Positions 1 through 11,704 of a DNA stretch of 64,000 nt are shown here, one piece after another. This stretch comes from Nymphaea colorata (lineage: Eukaryota > Streptophyta > Magnoliopsida > Nymphaeales > Nymphaeaceae), in the NCBI RefSeq assembly GCF_008831285.2, contig NC_045146.1, positions 13,965,289-14,029,288 of the forward strand, given 5' to 3'. The stretch's first letter is position 1, and each line of letters begins with the position of its first letter. The position numbers and the translations under genes were made by a program. Below the pieces are notes generated by a model. That model saw only the letters and a program-made list of their open reading frames with translations. It ran no database searches and had not been told where the DNA came from.

Positions 1-431
1 TATAGCATCACAAAAACCCATGCGGCCATTCATGACCTCCACCTTTGGCAATCGTTTGAGGCTGTTTAATTTAGGAATTAGGGTGCAGAAAAGATGGTGT
101 AGTTTGTATCAGGCTGACAACAATTATTGCTCGTGACAGCCTCTTGGTGTCATATGTGATCCTTTGTGTTTTAGTATGGGATAAGTAGTCCTTGTTAGTT
201 TCTTGATATTAATTGCCAATATGAAAAAATTGATAGGTTTTCCCATTGCCACTTGCCAAATATTAGGTGTGGCTTCCAAATCATTCGTGAACTTGGACAT
301 TTTTGCTTAGCTTTCTGGATGTTCTCATGCATTGAATTTTCTTTCCAGATGGTTCAGTGTTGAATTATTTGGAACAAGGAGTTCTGGTGGTCAAGTCTCA
401 TTAATCTTGGGTGTTTTTAATACAACTACAG

Positions 432-3400
432 GTTAAGAATAGCAGAGGACTTGAACTTCAGTGCAGCCATTACATGCCACTTGCAATTCGGGAGGGAAAA
501 GCACTGCCATGTGTAATATACTGCCATGGAAATAGGTGCGGTTTGAAATTCTTGATTCAAATTCTATGGATTTATGTGATCTCATCAACTACATGAATAA
601 GCAAGGATAACGTCTGTAACATGCCTTATTTGATAATTTTGGCTTCAGTTTCAGTCATGTATATTGTCTTCATGCTTATGTTGTAATCCAGTTTTAAATT
701 ACATGATTATGCAGTTCTGCTTGATGCATTAGTCGTTGATGTAATTATGTGTCACATCAACTTTTGATAAAAATAATTAAGCAGTGTGAAATTTGAAAGG
801 TGAAATTTTCGCCATTTTAAGTGCTGAAACCAAGCAATTCAAATTGTTAATATATTTTAAGCAAAGTAATTGAAGCAGCAGGTGGACTGGTGGTGCTTAT
901 GTGATGGTGGCTAATGTTCATCTCTTTTTGAGAGCTTGAGGCTCCATGAGTTAGAAAGTGTAAGTCCTATATAAATTGTTTATGCACTAGTGAATGTTAA
1001 AATATAGGTGTGTCGAAGAATGCATTTTATGCACATGTTGTTTTGTGACTACAACTGAATCTGCAGTACATCTACAGTCTAGTGTAGTGTCTTTGACCTG
1101 ATTTTTTTTTTCAAGGAATTCAGAGCCAAACTTGGCTATTGTATTTCAGCATTTGGTTCTGTCAGGTCCTCTAAATATGGTTGCCTGTTCCTTCCCTTGG
1201 TTACACTTTCAGACATATTCATTTTTTCCTTGCCTTGTTTCTGTCTTTTTTCTTTATCCTTTCTTTAAAAAGTCTATCTTTTCCTGAGTAAATGGAAGCT
1301 TTGATATCAAGTCAAGCATACCAAATCCATTTCAAACTGTTCTTTCATAAGTTGAATTTACTGAGATGTCTTTAATGATGCATGTTGTACATTTTGGTCA
1401 ATCTATGGAAAACCAATAACTTCTGACCATTTGTCTTGGTAGGAACTTAGTGTTACAACCAATATTCTAAAAGGCGTAGCGTATCGTGTATCGGATGGGC
1501 CGACCTATACACCGTATCGTAACGTATCGTGTATCGGTTGGGCCGACCTATACACCGTATCGTAACGTATCGTAAACGTATCGTAAATTAGTTTTTTAAT
1601 TCATAAAAATATTTAAAAATTAGAAAAAATCGGTAAAATCAGGAAAAGCAAAAAATCAATTAAAAAAGTCATGCTTTATATATATTAAAAAAAACTCATC
1701 ACATCATTCATAAACCATAATATATTAACACTGAACATTTAGAAATGACAAATAAGAAATTCATAACAACATAATATACATCCATGAGAACTTTAAAGTT
1801 TAAACTTTAAAGTGTTTTAGATTACATTACAAGTTTGCAACAAATAATATATTATGATTATCATCAATCAAGTTCCCATCATCCCCACGGGCCATGAGTA
1901 AACCTTCTTATCGACAAGCAAGTTCTCCTCTAAATCGACGATTTATCACATAAATGGGTGATTTTTGTAGAAAAACTAGTAAAACTTTCCCCTCTGACAA
2001 CTTTTAGACATGTTTAGAAAGAGGGAGAAAAAAGTTTTTTTTTGTAAAAAACCACAAAAAATAGTATTGTACGATACGGGGGTGTATCGGGGCGTATCGT
2101 ACGATATGGGCCCCGTATCGCACAATACAACCGATACGCATATGATACACAAGTGTATCGTGTATCGTAGGTGTATCGTATAGGTTTTTCAAACCTATAC
2201 GATACGTATTGCACGATACGGGGTTACAACTACCTACCGTATCTTGTGCCTTGTGTAACCTTATGCCTTTTTGGTTTAGACAAACCCTAACATAATCGAT
2301 ATAATATTTTAAGTATCTGTTTAAACACTGTAAGGCATCTTGTTGTTTCCTTTTTGTTGCCTTATTTAAAGAATCTGTTGCAAAGAACAGTTGAATAAAT
2401 TGAATATGCTTGCATGACTCATTTTGTCATACATTTGCAGTGGCTCTAGGGTGGATGCCAGTGAAGCTGCCATCATTTTGTTGCCATCATATATCACAGT
2501 TTTCACTCTGGATTTTTCTGGTTCTGGACTTTCAGAAGGAGACCATGTTACTTTAGGGTGGAATGAGGTAAACTCCTGAGGATATCAGGATCTCAATTAA
2601 ATAAATGAGATTGATTTGAATATTGTGATTTGGGAGTGTAATTTTGCTCCAATTTCTACTGTTTATAGTTTATGCTTTATGGAGCTTTTCCTTTTTAACC
2701 TTTATGTAGAATATCAGAGAATGTTATTGTAGAATAATGTGTATGATTGAACTGCGTTTAATCTCACTAAATTTATTGAGAACTGATAACTCTCTGGAAT
2801 TTTTCACTATGCTAAAATGGGCTTTCATGCCTTGCTGTTTCTACTTTCTACATGCATATGCACACAAACATATATATGTGTCATTGCATCTACATGCAAG
2901 CAACTTACAAGTACAAGTACATACATAGGTTCACTGCTCACCTAGTTACGAGTGATATCAAGGATTCAACATATTACTTCATATTTCTGTGCAGTTTCAT
3001 TTTTGTGACACCTGCTGAATTATGGAAACAATTTTCGTGCCCTTTGTGTGCATGATCTAAAGCTTCATGTTTTTATTTAGAAAATGAAACATTGCTTTCT
3101 CTGGTAAATTTTCCACTAATATGTGCTTTTAGTAATTTTCAGAAGGATGATCTCAAGGCTGTTGTCAACTATCTGCGAACTGAAGGCAATGTTTCTTTAA
3201 TTGGTTTGTGGGGTCGCTCAATGGGTGCTGTAACCAGGTTTTTTTTTTTATTTACTGTATTTCGTTTTTTAATTGTAGCAAATTATACCTTGTCTTTCTT
3301 TCATTGTATTATATGAGTTAACTGTGTCACCTCACAGTTTGCAATCAGGGAATATCTTAATCATGCATGCTAAGTCTCCCTGGAATTTTACCTCAATGAA

Positions 3401-6400
3401 TCTAATTGAGGAGAAAAATTTTAGGGAACTGTTACTGACTTTTTAAGTCATTGAAGTTCTAGCTGGTCTCCTGGCCAAATTTTAGCTTTTTTATTTTTTT
3501 ACTGTAAAATGTTGTTGCAATATACAACAGTAGCTTCATTTTGAACCAATATTAAGCAGTACTTAAGCCCTATTTTATATTTTACTGAAAATGATCTGAG
3601 TCTATGTTTTATGTATTGACGCTGAATTAATTATATGCCCTTTCCTGGAGAGTGCATATTACTTTATTATTTTCTGGTTAGTGGTATTTGGTACCTCTGC
3701 GTTATATAACGTTCTCCAACTGTCCTTTTTCTTGACAGTTTGCTATATGGTGCTGAAGATCCCTCTATCGCTGGAATGGTTCTGGACAGTCCATTTGCCA
3801 ATTTGATTGACTTGATGATGGAACTTGTTGACACTTACAAAATCCGCCTACCAAAATTTACTGTAAGTGATTCTTTTTTCCTTCCTCCCCCTGTCTTTTA
3901 GTTGATGCTTGATTAACTGAATTTTTAAGCTTTTAACCTTTCACTTCGTTTTAGGTGAAGGTTGCAATTCACTATATGCGCAGGGTTGTCCAGAAGAAGG
4001 CAAACTTTGATATAGCAAATCTAAATGCTGTTGAGGTAATCAACAGGATACCATTATTGGATGATCTGATTGTTTGTCTTAGGCTTTAACTTTGTGATGG
4101 ACTCCTGAAAAGTCATAATGGTTTAATAGTAATTACCGATTAGCATGCCAATGGATTATTGCTCTGTACATATAGATGATTTTAAACTGGAGAAATTTCA
4201 TACCCTTTAAAATTCCCGTCACATGTTATCACATTACGACCTATATGTGTGAAGTCCCTATCACTGACCAATGCAAATTCAAGAGCTTTTCATGCTAGCA
4301 AATAACTTGTCTTGTTTGCATTGGCTTTTCATTCTTTTTCCCTTTATAGTTCATGTTGTCCTCTCAACTCTGCCTAGATTACTGCATGAATTTATTCCTT
4401 CTGCCTGAGCACATGCCTAAGAATTTTAGTTTTTGTAGGTAGCAAAATCTTGCTTTGTTCCAGCTTTATTTGGGCACGCCACTGAAGATGATTTTATTCA
4501 ACCTCATCATTCAGATCGAATATATGATACCTATGCAGTAAGTCATTTCTCTATGTTGCTTGTTTACTCACTGGCCTCATTGTTACATGGTGACAATTGA
4601 CAAACATTAATTTCTTCGTAATTTTCAAATTTCAACCTTATGTGCTAAGCCACCTGTAATATATTTTAAGGCTGTATACTCTGAGAGATTTGGTGTGCTT
4701 AGCGAAGTAATCTGTTACAAAAAGGAAAGGAAGCTGGGTACCTGTGTACATGAATGTGGATGCAGTATTCTTTGAAAAGACGGGTGTGGGAGCGTGGGTA
4801 GGCAAAGATATATATACAAAAAGGAACACAAAAATTGAAGGAAGCTCTATGTACATGAATATGGATGCAGTATCCTCCATAAAGGCATGGGTGTTGGGTG
4901 GGCAAAGAGATATGTATCGTATATATTTATAAAATATGTAAACTATATTTGTGAAATATGTAAACTATGTAAATACTGTGAATCAAGAAAAACTTGGTGT
5001 ACTAAGTAAATATGTTTCTTTCCTTTAAATCACAAAGCTGTTATCTACCTTTTTGAAAGAGTAATCTTGCACATGGCACATTGAGAACTATCAGTAAGTT
5101 AATCAAACTCCTCATAGTTGGACATAATTCCATAAACTCTCTCTCTATATATATATACATATATATGTGTGTGTATCTGCTGTCTAGGGACTGTCTGGAT
5201 TACCTATTTGCAACCTGTTTCCATGGATCCAGCCATGCAAATGTACACAACATGATTAAACTTTTATGTTCAAAGAAGAAAATATTGAAAATCTGATGTA
5301 TAGACCAGATTTTCTAGTGGTTTTAAATTTATATGGACTAGGTTCTTAGCTTTCTAGGGTCATAAAACGTGATCTAGACATCAAGTTTTCTTGGCTTTTC
5401 AACTATGGTCACTTCAAATATTGTCCATATATCTATGTGGTTAAGTTTCTGAAACACTGCATAAGACTGGGCAATGTTATACACACTCACACACACAGAT
5501 ATATATGTACTTAAATTAGGGTACAAGATCAAAATCGCTGCAACTAAATAGCTCACACATATATAAACAATATGGCATAAAAGTTATCTTGCAGGAGATA
5601 CTTAATATTGTTTCTAATTCCGTGGAGTTTGCATGTCGCTTATCTAATATTGTTGATGTCTTATGGCCTTGCAGGGGGACAAAAATATTATCAAATTTGA
5701 TGGAGACCACAACTCACAACGCCCACAATTTTACTTTGATTCCATAACTATTTTTTTCCACAATGTACTGCATCCTCCAACTGATGCAGCTGACGGGATC
5801 TCTTTTCCATTAGACCATGAATATTACTTTGATCAGGTACTAAGAAACTCTAATGCATACTTCTTGGTCTTTCTGATGTTAAAAATTTTAAATGTTGTTG
5901 CATGATTATTGACTGATTTTTTCCTTTCTGTAGAATAGCTGGGATAGCGTGGATGGAGTTGGGCTTCAAGATTATGATTCTCACACACCTTTCTCAACAG
6001 GCATGGCTCTGATGTGACAAACACCTGTTTTGCCAATTATCTCAATCAGATGTTGCACATTTTTTTTTTTACCTGAGTTATGAGTCTTCTAATTATGTTC
6101 AGGTGATGTCACTGATCAATTGCCTCTTAGAAGACCTATGAGTAGAACAGAGGTATGAACACCATATGAGAAATTGAATTTTCATCAAATAGTGTTATGT
6201 ACTTTGTTTTGAGGAGGTGCTTTTTGATTGAGGTTGTTATGAGGAGGTTGCTGAATTATGTCCACTCCACATCCTTATTAATGGTTGAAGGCTGAAAGCC
6301 TGAAATGTATTAAGGATACTGTGAGTCTTGCATGATTTAGCCAATAGCTTATGGTTAATAATTGCTGGATGTGCATTTGTATATTGCTGTGTCAGGAAGA

Positions 6401-6696
6401 GAAGAAGAGAGAAACTTTGCAGTTATATCTAAAATTTCCTTTCAGAGGTTTACAATGTCAAGGATGTGCTAGGGCCTAAATTATTTTATAGAGAATTTTC
6501 ATTGCATTGGGCCAGTATGAATCAGCTTTAATTGAAAGAATTGATATGCAGTTGTGTACATGCAGTAGGGCATATAATATATACTGTCATTAATCATAAG
6601 CAGGTTCAGATAAACCCCAAAAGCTATGTCACATAGGTATGGGTACGGACCATTTTCAAAAAATTTGGGTGCGGAGGTACGGCCGTACACACACGC

Positions 6697-6769
<73 letters not shown>

Positions 6770-8137
6770 AAAAAATTTCAAAATGAATAACATATTCATA
6801 AATCATTATCCAAAACACAGTATGGAAGTAAGTGACATACAAATACATCAGCTTTCTTGATTCTCCGTCGCATCATCAAGATTAGAAGGAGCAACAGGTC
6901 ACACTTTTAAGATATATTGACATCGCTATGGTTATGGCTCACACTATTATCGAAGAGTCAAGTTATAGAGAAGGGATGGATTTTCGAAACATTGTATGGA
7001 AAATTTTAAATGAAAAGTTGTGAGGAACTATGTACAAGAAATGTTTACAGTGAAAAAGGAAACAGGAAAAGAGAGGGGGATTTTTAATTTTCAACTCAAA
7101 AACTGGACAACTTTGAACTCGGTCAAAGTTGACCGAGTCCGAAAATGGAAAAAAATGATTCCGGGTACATTGACCGTACCCGATGCTGCATTGACCGCAC
7201 CTTTGCCGTACCCAGGGCCATAGAGGAGTACCCGTGTGACATAGCCCAAAAGATTGTAATTACATGGGTTACGAAGGTGCACTTTGTAGAACACAATAAA
7301 GCTAACTAGAAAAGGTTAACCTTTTTGTCCTACTCTCCTGAAAGGTTCGGCTTACCAAGTGTCCATTGTTTTGTGATTCTAACTTGCTTTAAGTCCTTCC
7401 TGAAGGTGTCCTCTAGCACGCTTACACATGCTTGGTCTCTATTCATCAATCTGATTGAACCTCTCTTTTTCTTGGAAAGCTTTGTTCTATTCACTTCTTG
7501 CTTTTGTTGAACCACCTTTCAGCATATACTGTGAAGAGATTTGAAAATTTGCTGTTTGAAGCCCTCATTTTTGCATCGTTTACCAACAAAATAGATATCT
7601 TGTTTAAAATAAAAATGGCTTCATACTCAGTGTTCTTAAGCTAGACTTTCTCAAAGGAAACATTCTGTCCTTATTAACCACTATTATTTGGTATTCTTAT
7701 TTTTTAGGTCCCTGTTGATATTCGTGGACAGGAGGAACATCTGGTACAGTATACTCTTCCCACATCTTTTCCTGTTGAGAAAGGGTTGACAATATGCTAC
7801 GCCTGGGTTGGCTGTGGTTTTTGATCCATAGGGTCCATTGGGTTTTCTTTTGTTTTTTTTTTTTTTGTGTATGTGTGTGTGTATGTATGTGTTTATCAGC
7901 TGATTTTGAACTAAAGTATGGTTTTCTAAATACTATGTTACTAAAAATTTGTTTAAGCCATTGGCTAATAGGCGAGGTGGGCCAAGCATAGGTTACCTAC
8001 CATGTGGAAACACATGGCGCCCCTGCACTCTACAACAATCTTTTTTTTTGTCTTCTTCTATCGGTGGCTGATGTTTTTCTTTTTCTTCTGCAATCTAAAG
8101 CAGGTTTTTATATATAATTGTTATAGAACTGTCTTTA

Positions 8138-8189
<52 letters not shown>

Positions 8190-11100
8190 TAAAGACAGTT
8201 CTATAACAATAACATGGTAAGCTGAGGGCTTGTGTTCCTCAGTCTTGGAAAACTTTTATTTAATAATTTCGGGTTTTAGTATAAATTTTCTTATTTTAGA
8301 AGAATTAGGGATTGAATAGTTGGTATTTAGGAAATTAAGAGATTTTGCTCTCTATAATATTGCAAAGCAGTGAAGTCAAATTGGAAATTCTCTTTCTTCA
8401 TGCTATAACCTTTAAAATTTAACTGTTCAACTTGTTGAATTCTTTGTCACATGGGTAGTGCTGTAAAGGCAGCGTACCCATAGCGGTCGGGTACGACACC
8501 AGTACTGGTATTGGTACTGTCCCAGGTATTTCTTGGGTACTAGTCAAACAGTACCGAATGTGGTCAACGTACCTGGGACTGTATCCGTCCGATTTAGGAT
8601 TCGGACAAAGTTGACTGAGACCTTTCCTATCCAAAATTTAGGATTTCAGTTTTTTTCTTACACCATTTATGCTCGGTAAATGCATGCGTAGTTGTTCGCT
8701 TTCATATTTTGTTCAATAGTTTCTTCTTTAGAATCTATAAATTTTGAATCATGAATGTGCTATTTTGTTTGTTTGAATTCTTACACACACACACACACAC
8801 ACGCACATACACACACCCCACACCCCCATACCCAAGTTCTTTTGAAAATAATTCGAACCCGTACCTATGTAACATAGGTTGAATTGCTCTCTCAAACTTT
8901 TGATTGTGTTTATTATTATGTTATGGAATGTTTAATTGATGTTTTCAGGCTTTTTAACTTGATTTTGTAGATTTTTCAACTAAAATGCTTCAGTTTTGCT
9001 GTTGCTTCTAGAAATTAATATGCCACTTTTTTCTATTGACTGCTTAATGTGCCTTGCCCTAGCTAGGGTCTAGGCTTAGCCTAGGCTGCACCTAGTGATT
9101 TTAGCAACATAAGTAGTTAGCCTATTTTTATTCTGCAGTTTACTTTTTCAAATGATTCCTTCTTTTTTCTCCATTTAGATATATTTTTTAATTGCTTTAA
9201 TAATATTAAAAAATTGTTTGGCAGTGTTATTGACTTGTTGCATGTTTCTCTTCCCTAAGCTACTGAGATATTTATAATGTTTGTCAGATGAACAAGGGGG
9301 TTATGACATGGGCATTTTCAATTATATTGGACTTTAAAGTTTAAAGTTTGTTTTTCAGAAAAATGTTCTGTCTCTGTCTCTGCATGTGTCTATGTGTGTG
9401 CATTGATATAGTCTAGCTTGGTTATTTTGTGTCAACTGAAGTTTTATGCGTCAAAACAATTGATGTCTATAAAATGCTGCAGGAGGATGCAAGTCAGGGT
9501 GTTAACTGTTCATCTTTAGACGAATCTAATTCATACACTATTCCCTTCAGTCACTCTACTTTTGGTGGCCATTCTGCTGGATCTTCATATGGTAGTGTAG
9601 CTGATTTCCCCTACAGTGTTGAAGATGAAGAAAGAGTAAGTTGCTCAACCTTTTCCATTGATATCCATTGTCAATTTTCGTACATGTCGAGTAGGTTTTC
9701 TACGCTTTCTTCATTTGTCAATGTCAATCTCACATTCTGCTTGAAAGGATGCCTTTTGCTACTTCTCGTTTTTCCTATGTCGTAGTTCTGAGGCTATCAT
9801 CATCATTGGATAGCTAGGAAAATAGCTATCCTGTAATGTTAATTCCTGTACTTAGTTCTGAAACAGGTTAGTTTGGGTACTACTTCATTTGGAAGCATAG
9901 TATAAGGATTCATTTATGTGTACTTTCTACCTCTTTTCCTTATTTCTTAGTTGGAGTTTTCTTCTTGCAGCAAGTGTATTCAGTGTATCCAATGCTGCTG
10001 TGTCTTCATGCCCTCCTTGTACCAAACAATTGTTTGTATTGGCTGCACTTGTATTTTACCATTTCACTGTATTTTTTTTCTTCCGCTGCTATCAATATTA
10101 ATAGTTAGACCCTGTGAGATCATGGTTTTTACTTTTTACCCTTCATTTGGTCTTTTTGTTTGGGTTTGCTATCATAGTTTCTCTCGTTGTCACAAATCTC
10201 ACATCTTTTTCGAAAAAAGACACGATATTTCTGTTAAAAAAGATCCAAACAAAACAAAAAAGACACTATTTTTTTAAATGCCAAATTAGTTTACATGTTT
10301 TTTCATGTTTTTATCGTGTTTTTTTCATATCATTTTTACATTTATTTTCCTTTAAAGTTTAAAAATTTAGTTAAATTATTGATCTTCATTTCTATCATTA
10401 CTAAAACACTGTTTTATCATTTTAACTAGTTAATTTTTATGCTGTGTTTAGTTTCTCATTTATTTCATTTTTATCTAATTTGTTGGATTTGTTGGATTTC
10501 AAAATAAGTTACCAAGATTTTTTCGAGAGAAAATTTCACCAAAATATACCCGAGAAAAACCTTGCCATTAAAATCCCAAGAACAATATTTGCGACAGTTT
10601 TCCCTACAACCTTCTCTTTTTCATTAATAAGACCACCATCATTAACTCTTCATTGAATTCTTCTAGACAAAATTACTGGATTCTGAAGTAGAGCCAGAAG
10701 AAGTGCTGTACTTCTTACTGATGGTTGAACGCCTGCTTCACATGTTCCAAACCCTTGAAATGGTGAAACCTTCCATTCAGTCATGTCTAAGTACAGTAGT
10801 AGAAACTGCTCTCAGTAGCCTGTAGCTTCCAACACTATCATCCATGATCCAAGGCATGATTACCTGACAAATAATCCTAATTCTCTTCAACAATCAGCTT
10901 CTGTATCTGTAATGATTCAATGAATGGGTGAGTCACATGCATTAAGAGTAATATGCATCTTACCTTCGAGATTATTGTCGGGTGCAGCTGCATGTATGTT
11001 CTTCATTTGCATTTGCAGTATTTGAGTCAAGAAAGATGTAGTTACAGCAAAAAGTCTGGTTTATGCTGGGATACGTGTCTGTAATAAATCTCTGGTCGGT

Positions 11101-11704
11101 CCATTTTACTTCGTTCACTTCCCACAGAGTAATCCGATGATCCATTTTCAGGGTGCCTTGCAGTTCAAGAATGGAGAACGTGTAGGCACAGGAGGCATCT
11201 TTTTGCTTCTCCATTTCTTTGCATGAAATTTGATCTCTTGTCTCATTGCAGATGCTATCAGAAGCGATCATTCTCTCGCTCAAGGAGATGAACATTGGGT
11301 CAACAAGTGAGGATCCAATGTCGGCGAGTTCAGAAGATCCATGTCAAACGGATGACTCACCTTCAGCTGGAAGGAGTACTTCACCTACCGAAGGACCTTC
11401 CTTTGAGGGAACAGCTGGAGATAGTTGCATTGATTCTCTGGTTGTTTGCCAACCTGAGTTGAAAACACTTTCTCACCCAAAAAGTTCAGTAACAACGGTA
11501 CATGCTGAGCCACCTTCAGTTACCGACTGTCAGACACTTGACCCTGTCTTGTCCAAGTCGTCGTCTTTGCCAGCTTCAGAAAGTCAAGCAGAACAGCTTA
11601 AGTCTTCATCTACTGGATGTTTGTGCAATGGGGATCTCTCAGCACAGCAGCAGCACTTGGATCAGCCTGCAGATGCGAATGCTTTGCTGCCAAAGAACAT
11701 GTGA
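432..11704 (+). CDS. alpha/beta hydrolase (serine hydrolase fold) with C-terminal UIM-like motif, 5' partial
   Basis: Plant alpha/beta-hydrolase of the family that includes Arabidopsis At3g23540, as I remember that sequence; substrate unknown. Coding exons: 432-535, 2441-2567, 3143-3237, 3739-3862, 3955-4035, 4439-4537, 5675-5836, 5934-6000, 6103-6152, 7708-7743, 9483-9635 and 11252-11704. They give 516 residues plus stop, all in phase. The first exon, encoding about 40 residues and the start codon, lies left of the window. Visible catalytic signs are the nucleophile elbow GRSMG (exon 3), an acidic residue in GHATEDDF (exon 6) and the histidine in GDHNS (exon 7). The stretch EERMLSEAIILSLKE across the last junction fits a ubiquitin-interacting motif (Ala, then Ser four residues on, then an acidic residue). 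After it comes a long Ser/Pro-rich low-complexity tail. Intron 6001-6102 appears to use a GC donor. Several introns carry transposons. The family is clear; the function is not. Confidence 0.92.
1480..1565. repeat. tandem duplication, two 43-bp units
   Basis: Two near-identical units, 1480-1522 and 1523-1565, each start CGTATCGTGTATCGG and contain GGGCCGACCTATACACCGTA. They lie at the left end of the CGTATCG-rich insertion and differ at one visible base. Confidence 0.85.
2171..2209. repeat. hairpin at the right end of the CGTATCG-rich insertion
   Basis: GTATCGTATAGGTTT, a short TTC loop and AAACCTATACGATAC form an inverted repeat of about 15 bp per arm. It is one of several self-complementary CGATACG blocks in this end of the element. 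Confidence 0.75.
4718..4917. repeat. diverged tandem duplication of about 100 bp in a hydrolase intron
   Basis: Two units share AAAAAGGAA, GGAAGCT, GTACATGAAT, TGGATGCAGTAT and GGGCAAAGA-like blocks in the same order, offset by about 105 bp. They lie in the intron 4538-5674. They do not look coding. Confidence 0.7.
6624..7244. mobile_element. non-autonomous hAT-type element, copy 1 (CTATGTCACA termini)
   Basis: The termini are perfect inverted repeats, CTATGTCACA at 6624 and TGTGACATAG ending at 7244. The flanks are an identical 8-bp duplication CCCAAAAG (6616-6623 and 7245-7252). Subterminal regions are rich in GGTACGG and CCGTACC. It contains a (TA)n tract at 6701-6766 and no transposase frame. 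The 8-bp duplication with short inverted termini fits the hAT superfamily. It lies in the hydrolase intron 6153-7707. Confidence 0.85.
6701..6766. repeat. (AT)33 microsatellite
   Basis: An uninterrupted alternating AT tract of 66 bp inside hAT-type copy 1. It is likely polymorphic and could extrude as a hairpin. Confidence 0.97.
8117..8210. repeat. 94-bp perfect palindrome with a (TA)n core
   Basis: The arms at 8117-8140 and 8187-8210 are exact 24-base reverse complements. The first starts ATTGTTATAGAACTG and the second ends CAGTTCTATAACAAT. The 46 bp between them are alternating TA, itself self-complementary, so the whole 94 bp is a gap-free palindrome. It lies in the hydrolase intron 7744-9482. 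Confidence 0.95.
8442..8877. mobile_element. non-autonomous hAT-type element, copy 2 (CTATGTCACA family)
   Basis: The left end CTTTGTCACA and right end TGTAACATAG each match the CTATGTCACA terminus of copy 1 with one change. The flanks are an identical 8-bp duplication GTTGAATT (8434-8441 and 8878-8885). Subterminal GGGTACG and CCCGTACC blocks are shared with copy 1. There is no transposase. It lies in the hydrolase intron 7744-9482. Confidence 0.85.
10667..10825 (+). other. candidate alternative 3'-terminal exon of the alpha/beta hydrolase
   Basis: Inside the last intron of the hydrolase gene, an acceptor-like TTCTTCTAG is followed by 52 open codons and a TAG. The frame is phase 0, which is exactly what the upstream exon ending at 9635 supplies. 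The peptide begins TKLLDSEVEPEEVLYFLLM and continues as a helix-like, acidic and hydrophobic sequence ending ETALSSL. Used as a terminal exon, it would replace the UIM-like motif and the long Ser-rich tail by a 52-residue tail. I recognise no homolog. It could be a chance open frame or a remnant exon. Confidence 0.4.

Larger units (their letters stand above)
1460..2222. mobile_element. non-autonomous DNA-transposon-like insertion rich in CGTATCG/CGATACG motifs
   Basis: This insertion sits in the first intron visible here of the hydrolase gene. It is flanked by an identical 8-bp direct repeat GTTACAAC (1452-1459 and 2223-2230), as expected for a hAT-like target duplication. Both ends are packed with CGTATCG or CGATACG repeats and the middle is AT-rich and noncoding. 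The outermost bases do not form a clear terminal inverted repeat, so the superfamily is uncertain. Confidence 0.6.

Noticed and set aside
6499-6860. open frames with Tyr-Ile repeats on both strands
   Set aside because: Simple translation of the (TA)n tract inside a transposon.
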